This document shows positions 52,179 to 64,000 of a stretch of 64,000 nt of DNA, in pieces (the first letter of the stretch is position 1; each line of letters opens with the position of its first letter). Under the pieces are notes generated by a model. It did not search any database. It worked only from the letters and a program-made list of their open reading frames with translations, and was not told the origin of the DNA. The translations under genes were made by a program, and so were the position numbers. Location: contig OX411559.1 of the NCBI GenBank assembly GCA_948146395.1, positions 186,001-250,000 on the forward strand, read 5' to 3'. The stretch comes from Fragum whitleyi. Lineage: Eukaryota > Mollusca > Bivalvia > Cardiida > Cardiidae.

Positions 52179-55100
52179 CCCTAGCATCCATACCCACATC
52201 GTCCCAAACACGCGCGTTCACTAGCTATGCATGTGCACTTCAAATTGACACCGGTTTCGTTGCCGTCTGATGCATCCGTCTGTGCGTTTATGCAGCATTC
52301 CTGACCCCTTGTTATTCGATTTAATAGTAATTATTTAATCCTGATTTAATGTTAAATATTTTGGGTACCCATTTTTCGATCGACTGATGCGCCCATGCAT
52401 CCATACCCACATCGTCCCAAACACGCGCGTTCACTTTCTATGCATGTGCGCTTCAAATTAACGCCGGTTTCGTTGCCGTCTGATGCATCTGTCTGTGCGT
52501 TTATGCAGCATCCCTGACCCCTTGTTATTCGATTTAATAGTAATTATTTAATCCTGATTTAATGTTAAATATTTTGGGTACCCATTTTTCGATCGACTGA
52601 TGCGCCCATGCATCCATACCCACATCGTCCCAAACACGCGCGTTCACTATCTATGCATGTGCGCTTCAAATTAACGCCGGTTTCGTTGCCGTCTGATGCA
52701 TCTGTCTGTGCGTTTATGCAGCATCCCTGACCCCTTGTTATTCGATTTAATAGTAATTACTTAATCCTGATTTAATGTTAAATATTTTGGTACCCGATTT
52801 TCGATCGACTGATGCGCCCATTCATCCATACCCACATCGTCCCAAACACGCGTGTTCACTAGCTTACACGTGCTCTTCAAATTAACACCGGTTTCGTTGC
52901 CGTCTGATGCATCCGTCTGTGCTTTTATGCAGCATCCCTGAACCCTTGTTATTCGATTTAATAATAATTATTTAATCCTGATTTAATGTTAAATATTTTG
53001 GGTACCCATTTTTCGATCGACTGATGCGCCCATGCATCCATACCCACATCGTCCCAAACCCGCGCGTTCACTAGCTATGCATGTGCGATTCAAATTAACA
53101 CCGGTTTCGTTGCCGTGTGATGCATCCCTCTGTGCGTTTATGCATCATCCCTGACCCCTTGTTATTCTATTTATTAGTAATTATTTAATCCTGATTTAAT
53201 GTTAAATGTTTTTTGTACCAATTTTTCGATCGACTGATGCGCCCATGCATCCATACCCACATTGTCCCAAACACGCGCGTTCACTAGCTATGCATGTGCG
53301 CTTCAAATTAAAAACGGTTACGTTGCCGTCTAATGCATCCGTCTGTGCCTTTATGCAGCATCCCTGACCCTTTGTTATTCGATTAAATAGTAATTATTTA
53401 ATCCTGATTTAATGTTAAATATTTTGGGTACCCATTTTTCGATCGACTGATGCGCCCATGCATCCATACCCACATCGTCCTAAACACGCGCGTTCACTAT
53501 CTATGCATGTGCGCTTCAAATTAACACCGGTTTCGTTGCCGTCTGATGGATCTGTCTGTGCGTTTATGCAGCATCCCTGACCCCTTGTTATTCGATTTAA
53601 TAGTAATTATTTAAACCTGATTTAATGTTAAATATTTTGGGTACCCATTTTTCGATCGACTGATGCGCCCATGCATCCATACCCACATCGTCCCAAACAC
53701 GCGCGTTCACTAGCTATGCATGTGCGCTTCAAATTAACACCGGTTTCGTTGCCGATTGATGCATCCGTCTGTGCGTTTATGCAGCATCCCTGACCCCTTG
53801 TTATTCGATTTAATAGTAATTATTTAATCCTGATTTAATGTTAAATATTTTGGGTACCCATTTTTCGATCGACTGATGCGCCCATGCATCCATACGCACA
53901 TCGTCCCAAACACGCACGTTCACTAGCTTTGCATGTGCGCTTCAAATTAACACCGGTTTCGTTGCCGTCTGATGCATCCGTCTGTGCGTTTATGCAGCAT
54001 CCATGACCCCTTGTTATTCGATTTAATAGTAATTATTTAATCCTGATTTAATGTTCAATATTTTGGGTACCCATTTTTCGATCGACTGATGCGCCCATGC
54101 ATCCATACCCACATCGTCCCAAACACGCGCGTTCGCTAGCTATGCATGTGCGCTTCAAATTAACACCGGTTTCGTTGCCGTCTGATGCATCCGTCTGTGC
54201 GTTTATGCAGCAAACGTGACCCCTTGTTATTCGATTTTATAGTAATTATTTAATCCTGATTTAATGTTAAATATTTTGGGTACCCATTTTTCGATCGACT
54301 GATGCGCCCATGCATCCATACCCACATCATCCCAAAGACGCCCGTTCACTAGCTATCAATGTGCGCTTCAAATTAACACCGGTTTCGTTGCCGTCTGATG
54401 CATCCGTCTGTGCGTTTATGCAGCATCCCTGACCCCTTGTTATACGATTTAATAGTAATTATTTAATCCTGATTTAATGTTAAATATTTTGGGTATCCAT
54501 TTTTCGATCGACTGATGCGCCCATGCATCCATACCCACATCGACCCAAACACGCGCGTTCACTAGCTATGCATGTGCGCTTCAAATTAACACCGGTTTCG
54601 TTGCCGTCTGATGCATCCGTCTGTGCGTTTATGCAGCATCCCTGACCCCTTGTTATTCGATTTATTAGTAATTATTTAATCCTGATTTAATGTTAAATAT
54701 TTTGGGTAACCATTTTTCGATCGACTGATGCGCCCATGCATCCATACCCACATCGTCCCAAACACGCGCGTTCACTAGCTATGCTTGTGCACTTCAAATT
54801 AACACCGGTTTCGTTGCCGTCTGATGCATCCGTCTGTGCGTTTATGCATCATCCCTGACCCCTTGTTATTCGATTTATTTGTAATTATTTAATCCTGATT
54901 TAATGTTAAATATTTTGGGTATCCATTTTTCGATCGACTGATGCGCCCTAGCATCCATACCCACATCGTCCCAAACACGCGCGTTCACTAGCTATGCATG
55001 TGCACTTCAAATTGACACCGGTTTCGTTGCCGTCTGATGCATCCGTCTGTGCGTTTATGCAGCATTCCTGACCCCTTGTTATTCGATTTAATAGTAATTA

Positions 55101-56223
55101 TTTAATCCTGATTTAATTTTAAATATTTTGGGTACCCATTTTTCGATCCTCTGATGCGCCCATGCATCCATACCCACATCGACCCAAACACGCGCGTTCA
55201 CTATCTATGCATGTGCGCTTCATATTAACACCGGTTTCGTTGCCGTCTGATGCATCCGTCTGTGCGTTTATGCAGCATCCCTGACCCCTTGTTATTCGAT
55301 TTAATAGTAATTATTTAATCCTGATTTAATGTTAAATATTTTTTGTACCAATTTTTCGATCGACTGATGCGCCCATGCATCCATACCCACATCGTTCCAA
55401 ACACGCGTGTTCACTATCTATGCATGTGCGCTTCAAATAAACGCCGGTTTCGTTGCCGTCTGATGCATCTGTCTGTGCGTTTATGCAGCATCCCTGACCC
55501 CTTGTTATTCGATTTAATAGTAATTACTTAATCCTGATTTAATGTTAAATATTTTGGGTACCCGATTTTCGATCGACTGATGCGCCCATTCATCCATACC
55601 CACAATGTCCCAAACACGCGCGTTCAATAGCTATGCATGTGCTCTTCAAATTAACACCGGTTTCGTTGCCGTCTGATGCATCCGTCTGTGCGATTATGCA
55701 GCATCCCTGAACCCTTGTTATTCGATTTAATAATAATTATTTAATCCTGATTTAATGTTAAATATTTTGGGTACCCATTTTTCGATCGACTAATGCGCCC
55801 ATGCATCCATACCAACATCGTCCCGATCACGCGCGTTCGCTAGCTATGCATGTGCGCTTCAAATTAACACCGGTTTCGTTGCCGTCTGATGCATCCGTCT
55901 GTGTGTTTATGCGGCATCCCTGACCATTTGTTATTCGATTTAATAGTAATTATTTAATCCTGATTTAATGTTAAATATTTTGGGTACCCATTTTTCGATC
56001 GACTGATGCGCCCATGCATCCATACCCATATCGTCCCAAACACGCGCGTTCACTAGCTATGCATGTGCGCTTCAAATTAACACCGGTTTCGTTGCCGTCT
56101 GATGCATCCGTCTGTGCGTTTATGCAGCATCCCTGACCCCCTGTTATACGATTAAATAGTAATTATTTAATTCTTATTTAATGTTAAATATTATGGGTAC
56201 CCATTTTTCGATCGACTGATGCG

Positions 56224-57714
56224 CCCTAGCATCCATACCCACACCGTCCCAAACACGCGCGTTCACTAGCTATGCATGTGCACTTCAAATTAACACCGGT
56301 CTCGTTGCCGTCTGATGCATCCGTCTGTGCGTTTATGCAGCATTCCTTACCCCTCGTTATTCGATCTAATAGTAATTATTTAATCTTGATTTAATGTTAA
56401 ATATTTTGGGTACCCATTTTTCGATCGACTGATGCGCCCATGCATCCATACCAACATCGTCCCAAACACGAGCGTTCACTAGCTTTGCATGTGCGCTTCA
56501 AATTAACACCGGTTTCATTGCCGTCTGATGCATCCGTCTGTGCGTTTATGCAGCATCCCTGACCCCTTGTTATTCGATCTAATAGTAATTATTCAATCTT
56601 GATTTAATGTTAAATATTTTGGGTACCCATTTTTCGATCGACTGATACGCCCATGCATCCATACCCAAATCGTCCCAAACAAGCGCGTTCACTAGCTATG
56701 CATGTGCGCTTCAAATTAACACCGGTTTCGTTGCCGTCTGATGCATCCGTCTGTGCGTTTATGCAGCATCCCTGACCCCTTGTTATTTGATTGATTAGTA
56801 ATTATTTAATCCTGATTTAATGTTAAATATTTTGGGTATCCATTTTTCGATCGACTGATGCGCCCATGCATCCATACCCACATCGACCCAAACACGCGCT
56901 TTCACTAGCTATGAATGTTCGCTTCAAATTAACACCGGTTTCGTTGCCGTCTGATGCATCCGTCTGTGCGTTTATGCAGCATCCCTGACCCCTTGTTATT
57001 CGATTTAATAGTAATTATTTAATCCTGATTTAATGTTAAATATTTTGGGTACCCATTTTTCGATCGACTGATGCGCCCATGCATCCATACCCACATCGTC
57101 CCAAACACGCGCGTTCACTAGCTATGCTTGTGCGCTTCAAATTAACACCGGTTTCGTTGCCGTCTGATGCATCCGTCTGTGCGTTTATGCATCATCCCTG
57201 ACCCCTTGTTATTCGATTTATTAGTAATTATTTAATCCTGATTTAATGTTAAATATTTTTTGTACCAATTTTTCGATCGACTGATGCGCCCATGCATTCA
57301 TACCCACATTGTCCCAAAGACGCGCGTTCACTAGCTATGCATGTGCGCTTCAAATTAACAACGGTTTCGTTGCCGTCTAATGCATCCGTCTGTACGTTTA
57401 TGCAGCATCCCTGACCCCTTGTTATTCGATTTAATAGTAATTATTTAATCCTGATTTAATGTTAAATATTTTGGGTACCCATTTTTCGATCGACTGATGC
57501 GTCCATGCATCCATACCCACATCGTCCCAAACAAGCGCGTTCAATAGCTATGCATGTGCGCTTCAAATTAACACCGGTTTCGTTGCCGTCTGATGCATCC
57601 GTCTATGCGTTTATGCAGCCTCCCTGACCCCTTGTTATTCGATTTATTAGTAATTATTTAATCCTGATTTAATGTTAAATATTTTGGGTATCCATTTTTC
57701 GATCGACTGATGCG
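56224..57714. repeat. 7-monomer unit, family B, copy 1 of 3 in tandem
   Basis: CCCTAGC marks at 56,224, 57,715, 59,206 and 60,697 are each exactly 1,491 bp apart. Order of markers: CCCTAGC with CATTCCTTACCC; CCAACATCG with CGAGCG and CTTTGC; CCCAAATCG with ACAAGCG and TTTGATT; CGACCCA with TATGAATG; TGCTTGTGC with TGCATCATCC; TTTTTTGTACC with CCCAAAGACG; GCGTCC with GCCTCCC. Confidence 0.92.
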
Positions 57715-59205
57715 CCCTAGCATCCATACCCACATCGTCCCAAACACGCGCGTTCACTAGCTATGCATGTGCACTTCAAATTAACACCGGTTTCGTTGCC
57801 GTCTGATGCATCCGTCTGTGCGTTTATGCAGCATTCCTTACCCCTCGTTATTCGATCTAATAGTAATTATTTAATCTTGATTTAATGTTAAATATTTTGG
57901 GTACCCATTTTTCGATCGACTGATGCGCCCATGCATCCATACCAACATCGTCCCAAACACGAGCGTTCACTAGCTTTGCATGTGCACTTCAAATTAACAC
58001 CGGTTTCATTGCCGTCTGATGCATCCGTCTGTGCGTTTATGCAGCATCCCTGACCCCTTGTTATTCGATCTAATAGTAATTATTCAATCTTGATTTAATG
58101 TTAAATATTTTGGGTACCCATTTTTCGATCGACTGATGCGCCCATGCATCCATACCCAAATCGTCCCAAACAAGCGCGTTCACTAGCTATGCATGTGCGC
58201 TTCAAATTAACACCGGTTTCGTTGCCGTCTGATGCATCCGTCTGTGCGTTTATGCAGCATCCCTGACCCCTTGTTATTTGATTTAATAGTAATTATTTAA
58301 TCCTGATTTAATGTTAAATATTTTGGGTATCCATTTTTCGATCGACTGATGCGCCCATGCATCCATACCCACATCGACCCAAACACGCGCTTTCACTAGC
58401 TATGAATGTGCGCTTCAAATTAACACCGGTTTCGTTGCCGTCTGATGCATCCGTCTGTGCGTTTATGCAGCATCCCTGACCCCTTGTTATTCGATTTAAT
58501 AGTAATTATTTAATCCTGATTTAATGTTAAATATTTTGGGTACCCATTTTTCGATCGACTGATGCGCCCATGCATCCATACCCACATCGTCCCAAACACG
58601 CGCGTTCACTAGCTATGCTTGTGCGCTTCAAATTAACACCGGTTTCGTTGCCGTCTGATGCATCCGTCTGTGCGTTTATGCATCATCCCTGACCCCTTGT
58701 TATTCGATTTATTAGTAATTATTTAATCCTGATTTAATGTTAAATATTTTTTGTACCAATTTTTCGATCGACTGATGCGCCCATGCATTCATACCCACAT
58801 TGTCCCAAAGACGCGCGTTCACTAGCTATGCATGTGCGCTTCAAATTAACAACGGTTTCGTTGCCGTCTAATGCATCCGTCTGTACGTTTATGCAGCATC
58901 CCTGACCCCTTGTTATTCGATTTAATAGTAATTATTTAATCCTGATTTAATGTTAAATATTTTGGGTACCCATTTTTCGATCGACTGATGCGTCCATGCA
59001 TCCATACCCACATCGTCCCAAACAAGCGCGTTCACTAGCTATGCATGTGCGCTTCAAATTAACACCGGTTTCGTTGCCGTCTGATGCATCCGTCTGTGCG
59101 TTTATGCAGCCTCCCTGACCCCTTGTTATTCGATTTATTAGTAATTATTTAATCCTGATTTAATGTTAAATATTTTGGGTATCCATTTTTCGATCGACTG
59201 ATGCG
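57715..59205. repeat. 7-monomer unit, family B, copy 2 of 3 in tandem
   Basis: Same monomer order as the preceding unit, with few differences: TTCAATAGC at 57,540 and GTCTATGCG at 57,601 are private to the previous copy. The boundary of the 40-monomer superunit (about 58,866) falls inside this unit, so the 7-monomer array continues across the superunit junction. Confidence 0.92.
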
Positions 59206-62200
59206 CCCTAGCATCCATACCCACATCGTCCCAAACACGCGCGTTCACTAGCTATGCATGTGCACTTCAAATTAACACCGGTTTCGTTGCCGTCTGATGC
59301 ATCCGTCTGTGCGTTTATGCAGCATTCCTTACCCCTCGTTATTCGATCTAATAGTAATTATTTAATCTTGATTTAATGTTAAATATTTTGGGTACCCATT
59401 TTTCGATCGACTGATGCGCCCTAGCATCCATACCCACATCGTCCCAAACACGCGCGTTCACTAGCTATGCATGTGCACTTCAAATTAACACCGGTTTCGT
59501 TGCCGTCTGATGCATCCGTCTGTGCGTTTATGCAGCATTCCTTACCCCTCGTTATTCGATCTAATAGTAATTATTTAATCTTGATTTAATGTTAAATATT
59601 TTGGGTACCCATTTTTCGATCGACTGATGCGCCCATGCATCCATACCAACATCGTCCCAAACAAGCGCGTTCACTAGCTATGCATGTGCGCTTCAAATTA
59701 ACACCGGTTTCGTTGCCGTCTGATGCATCCGTCTGTGCGTTTATGCAGCATCCCTGACCCCTTGTTATTTGATTTAATAGTAATTATTTAATCCTGATTT
59801 AATGTTAAATATTTTGGGTATCCATTTTTCGATCGACTGATGCGCCCATGCATCCATACCCACATCGACCCAAACACGCGCGTTCACTAGCTATGCATGT
59901 GCGCTTCAAATTAACACCGGTTTCGTTGCCGTCTGATGCATCCGTCTGTGCGTTTATGCAGCATCCCTGACCCCTTGTTATTCGATTTAATAGTAATCAT
60001 TTAATCCTGATTTAATGTTAAATATTTTGGGTACCCATTTTTCGATCGACTGATGCGCCCATGCATCCATACCCACATCGTCCCAAACACGCGCGTTCAC
60101 TAGCTATGCTTGTGCGCTTCAAATTAACACCGGTTTCGTTGCCGTCTGATGCATCCGTCTGTGCGTTTATGCATCATCCCTGACCCCTTGTTATTCGATT
60201 TATTAGTAATTATTTAATCCTGATTTAATGTTAAATATTTTTTGTACCAATTTTTCGATCGACTGATGCGCCCATGCATTCATACCCACATTGTCCCAAA
60301 GACGCGCGTTCACTAGCTATGCATGTGCGCTTCAAATTAACAACGGTTTCGTTGCCGTCTAATGCATCCGTCTGTACGTTTATGCAGCATCCCTGACCCC
60401 TTGTTATTCGATTTAATAGTAATTATTTAATCCTGATTTAATGTTAAATATTTTGGGTACCCATTTTTCGATCGACTGATGCGTCCATGCATCCATACCC
60501 ACATCGTCCCAAACAAGCGCGTTCACTAGCTATGCATGTGCGCTTCAAATTAACACCGGTTTCGTTGCCGTCTGATGCATCCGTCTGTGCGTTTATGCAG
60601 CCTCCCTGACCCCTTGTTATTCGATTTATTAGTAATTATTTAATCCTGATTTAATGTTAAATATTTTGGGTATCCATTTTTCGATCGACTGATGCGCCCT
60701 AGCATCCATACCCACATCGTCCCAAACACGCGCGTTCACTAGCTATGCATGTGCACTTCAAATTGACACCGGTTTCGTTGCCGTCTGATGCATCCGTCTG
60801 TGCGTTTATGCAGCATTCCTGACCCCTTGTTATTCGATTTAATAGTAATTATTTAATCCTGATTTAATGTTAAATATTTTGGGTACCCATTTTTCGATCG
60901 ACTGATGCGCCCATGCATCCATACCCACATCGTCCCAAACACGCGCGTTCACTTTCTATGCATGTGCGCTTCAAATTAACGCCGGTTTCGTTGCCGTCTG
61001 ATGCATCTGTCTGTGCGTTTATGCAGCATCCCTGACCCCTTGTTATTCGATTTAATAGTAATTATTTAATCCTGATTTAATGTTAAATATTTTGGGTACC
61101 CATTTTTCGATCGACTGATGCGCCCATGCATCCATACCCACATCGTCAAAAACACGCGCGTTCACTATCTATGCATGTGCGCTTCAAATTAACGCCGGTT
61201 TCGTTGCCGTCTGATGCATCTGTCTGTGCGTTTATGCAGCATCCCTGACCCCTTGTTATTCGATTTAATAGTAATTACTTAATCCTGATTTAATGTTAAA
61301 TATTTTGGTACCCGATTTTCGATCGACAGATGCGCCCATTCATCCATACCCACATCGTCCCAAACACGCGTGTTCACTAGCTATGCACGTGCTCTTCAAA
61401 TTAACACCGGTTTCGTTGCCGTCTGATGCATCCGTCTGTGCTTTTATGCAGCATCCCTGAACCCTTGTTATTCGATTTAATAATAATTATTTAATCCTGA
61501 TTTAATGTTAAATATTTTGGGTACCCATTTTTCGATCGACTGATGCGCCCATGCATCCATACCCACATCGTCCCAAACCCGCGCGTTCACTAGCTATGCA
61601 TGTGCGATTCAAATTAACACCGGTTTCGTTGCCGTGTGATGCATCCCTCTGTGCGTTTATGCATCATCCCTGACCCCTTGTTATTCTATTTATTAGTAAT
61701 TATTTAATCCTGATTTAATGTTAAATGTTTTTTGTACCAATTTTTCGATCGACTGATGCGCCCATGCATCCATACCCACATTGTCCCAAACACGCGCGTT
61801 CACTAGCTATGCATGTGCGCTTCAAATTAAAAACGGTTACGTTGCCGTCTAATGCATCCGTCTGTGCCTTTATGCAGCATCCCTGACCCTTTGTTATTCG
61901 ATTAAATAGTAATTATTTAATCCTGATTTAATGTTAAATATTTTGGGTACCCATTTTTCGATCGACTGATGCGCCCATGCATCCATACCCACATCGTCCT
62001 AAACACGCGCGTTCACTATCTATGCATGTGCGCTTCAAATTAACACCGGTTTCGTTGCCGTCTGATGGATCTGTCTGTGCGTTTATGCAGCATCCCTGAC
62101 CCCTTGTTATTCGATTTAATAGTAATTATTTAAACCTGATTTAATGTTAAATATTTTGGGTACCCATTTTTCGATCGACTGATGCGCCCATGCATCCATA

Positions 62201-64000
62201 CCCACATCGTCCCAAACACGCGCGTTCACTAGCTATGCATGTGCGCTTCAAATTAACACCGGTTTCGTTGCCGATTGATGCATCCGTCTGTGCGTTTATG
62301 CAGCATCCCTGACCCCTTGTTATTCGATTTAATAGTAATTATTTAATCCTGATTTAATGTTAAATATTTTGGGTACCCATTTTTCGATCGACTGATGCGC
62401 CCATGCATCCATACGCACATCGTCCCAAACACGCACGTTCACTAGCTTTGCATGTGCGCTTCAAATTAACACCGGTTTCGTTGCCGTCTGATGCATCCGT
62501 CTGTGCGTTTATGCAGCATCCATGACCCCTTGTTATTCGATTTAATAGTAATTATTTAATCCTGATTTAATGTTCAATATTTTGGGTACCCATTTTTCGA
62601 TCGACTGATGCGCCCATGCATCCATACCCACATCGTCCCAAACACGCGCGTTCGCTAGCTATGCATGTGCGCTTCAAATTAACACCGGTTTCGTTGCCGT
62701 CTGATGCATCCGTCTGTGCGTTTATGCAGCAAACGTGACCCCTTGTTATTCGATTTTATAGTAATTATTTAATCCTGATTTAATGTTAAATATTTTGGGT
62801 ACCCATTTTTCGATCGACTGATGCGCCCATGCATCCATACCCACATCATCCCAAAGACGCCCGTTCACTAGCTATCAATGTGCGCTTCAAATTAACACCG
62901 GTTTCGTTGCCGTCTGATGCATCCGTCTGTGCGTTTATGCAGCATCCCTGACCCCTTGTTATACGATTTAATAGTAATTATTTAATCCTGATTTAATGTT
63001 AAATATTTTGGGTATCCATTTTTCGATCGACTGATGCGCCCATGCATCCATACCCACATCGACCCAAACACGCGCGTTCACTAGCTATGCATGTGCGCTT
63101 CAAATTAACACCGGTTTCGTTGCCGTCTGATGCATCCGTCTGTGCGTTTATGCAGCATCCCTGACCCCTTGTTATTCGATTTATTAGTAATTATTTAATC
63201 CTGATTTAATGTTAAATATTTTGGGTAACCATTTTTCGATCGACTGATGCGCCCATGCATCCATACCCACATCGTCCCAAACACGCGCGTTCACTAGCTA
63301 TGCTTGTGCACTTCAAATTAACACCGGTTTCGTTGCCGTCTGATGCATCCGTCTGTGCGTTTATGCATCATCCCTGACCCCTTGTTATTCGATTTATTTG
63401 TAATTATTTAATCCTGATTTAATGTTAAATATTTTGGGTATCCATTTTTCGATCGACTGATGCGCCCTAGCATCCATACCCACATCGTCCCAAACACGCG
63501 CGTTCACTAGCTATGCATGTGCACTTCAAATTGACACCGGTTTCGTTGCCGTCTGATGCATCCGTCTGTGCGTTTATGCAGCATTCCTGACCCCTTGTTA
63601 TTCGATTTAATAGTAATTATTTAATCCTGATTTAATTTTAAATATTTTGGGTACCCATTTTTCGATCCTCTGATGCGCCCATGCATCCATACCCACATCG
63701 ACCCAAACACGCGCGTTCACTATCTATGCATGTGCGCTTCAAATTAACACCGGTTTCGTTGCCGTCTGATGCATCCGTCTGTGCGTTTATGCAGCATCCC
63801 TGACCCCTTGTTATTCGATTTAATAGTAATTATTTAATCCTGATTTAATGTTAAATATTTTTTGTACCAATTTTTCGATCGACTGATGCGCCCATGCATC
63901 CATACCCACATCGTTCCAAACACGCGTGTTCACTATCTATGCATGTGCGCTTCAAATAAACGCCGGTTTCGTTGCCGTCTGATGCATCTGTCTGTGCGTT
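58866..64000. repeat. 40-monomer superunit, second copy, cut by the window edge
   Basis: Matches 50,348-55,480. It covers about 24 of the expected 40 monomers and then stops at base 64,000, so the array continues beyond the window. Distinguishing changes are CGTCAAAAACACG (61,146), CGACAGATGCG (61,325) and the intact AGCTATGCACG (61,378), where the first copy has lost two bases. Confidence 0.88.
59206..60696. repeat. 7-monomer unit, family B, copy 3 (rearranged form)
   Basis: Again 1,491 bp, but with the doubled CCCTAGC monomer (59,206 and 59,419) and the hybrid CCAACATCG/ACAAGCGCG monomer at about 59,645. It is the counterpart of 50,688-52,178 and differs in monomer order from its two left neighbours, although their length is equal. 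Confidence 0.88.

Larger units (their letters stand above)
50348..58865. repeat. 40-monomer superunit (about 8.52 kb), complete copy
   Basis: The spacing to the next copy is 8,518-8,519 bp (40 x 213 less one or two deleted bases). It was checked at GCCTCCC (50,591 and 59,109), CCCTAGC (50,688 and 59,206; 54,946 and 63,465), CACTTTCTATG (52,432 and 60,950), TACCCGATTTTC (52,791 and about 61,309) and the TTTTTTGTACC monomer (55,343 and 63,862). The superunit contains both 7-monomer families and single-copy linking monomers. About six differences were seen by eye over the 5.1 kb compared, among them AGCTTACACG at 52,862 and CTTCATATTAAC at 55,219. No gene is present. Confidence 0.9.
1..64000. 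repeat. 213-bp satellite DNA array, about 300 monomers, head-to-tail
   Basis: The motif TCTGATGC recurs at 1, 214, 427 and 640 and then at 213-bp steps to 63,978. The total offset is 300 x 213 + 77, and it is explained by a 67-bp partial monomer (30,600), a 10-bp insertion (27,477) and single-base indels near 1,570, 7,108, 21,541, 22,021, 26,917, 31,915, 44,267, 52,790, 52,863 and 61,308, which balance out. Every monomer is in the same orientation, with no inversion and no foreign insert. Consensus composition is about 44% GC, with a C excess over G on the given strand (about 56 C to 37 G per monomer). Tandem satellites of this kind are typical of eukaryotic heterochromatin. The satellite family and species are not recognised. 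Confidence 0.98.

Noticed and set aside
1..64000. A giant repetitive protein gene (213 bp equals 71 codons, so the frame is kept between monomers)
   Set aside because: The consensus has stops in the forward frames within its AT-rich section (the TAATAGTAA cluster and TGATTTAATG). No frame stays open for more than about 62 codons, and the indels are not multiples of three.
1..64000. CRISPR array
   Set aside because: The whole 213-bp unit is conserved. There are no short repeats separated by unique spacers, and no cas-like gene is present.
1..64000. Transposable element, rDNA spacer, tRNA or telomere repeat inside the array
   Set aside because: I found no terminal repeats, target-site duplications, rRNA or tRNA motifs or short telomeric repeats, and no interval of non-satellite sequence.

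Overview
The window is one uninterrupted array of a 213-bp tandem repeat (satellite DNA). I read it from base 1 to base 64,000 and found no stretch that is not derived from this monomer. It holds about 300 head-to-tail monomers, all in the same orientation, plus one 67-bp partial monomer. I see no genes, RNA genes, transposable elements, telomere repeats or CRISPR arrays. Frames are short because every monomer has stop codons in its AT-rich part. An array this long, gene-free and uniform points to a eukaryotic heterochromatic block (centromeric, pericentromeric, subtelomeric or B-chromosome-like) from a long-read assembly. I cannot name the species or match the monomer to a known satellite family.

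The monomer is about 44% GC. It has an AT-rich section (phases about 45-97, counting phase 1 at the TCTGATGC motif) and a CpG-rich section (phases about 98-213). The consensus carries about 14 CpGs where base composition predicts about 10. It also carries at least four perfect 8-bp palindromes and three ATGCAT sites.

Above the monomer there is nested higher-order structure. Left domain (1 to about 24 kb): 5-mer (1,065 bp), 9-mer (1,917 bp) and 18-mer (3,834 bp) duplications, plus longer-range copies 29, 49-50 and 70 monomers apart. Middle domain (about 24-34.8 kb): more mixed monomers and the only major register break, a 493-bp out-of-register tandem duplication with its junction at 30,600/30,601. 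A 24-mer (5,112 bp) tandem duplication fills 34.8-45.0 kb. Right domain (about 43.8-64 kb): 7-mer higher-order repeats (1,491 bp) nested inside a 40-mer superunit of about 8.52 kb that runs off the right edge.

There is no pathway to describe. The content is a record of amplification: unequal exchange in exact monomer steps, conversion-like hybrid monomers, and one illegitimate joining event. Whether the conserved AT-rich section and palindromes have a chromosomal role cannot be decided from sequence alone. All alignments and difference counts were made by eye, so block boundaries are good to a few tens of bases.
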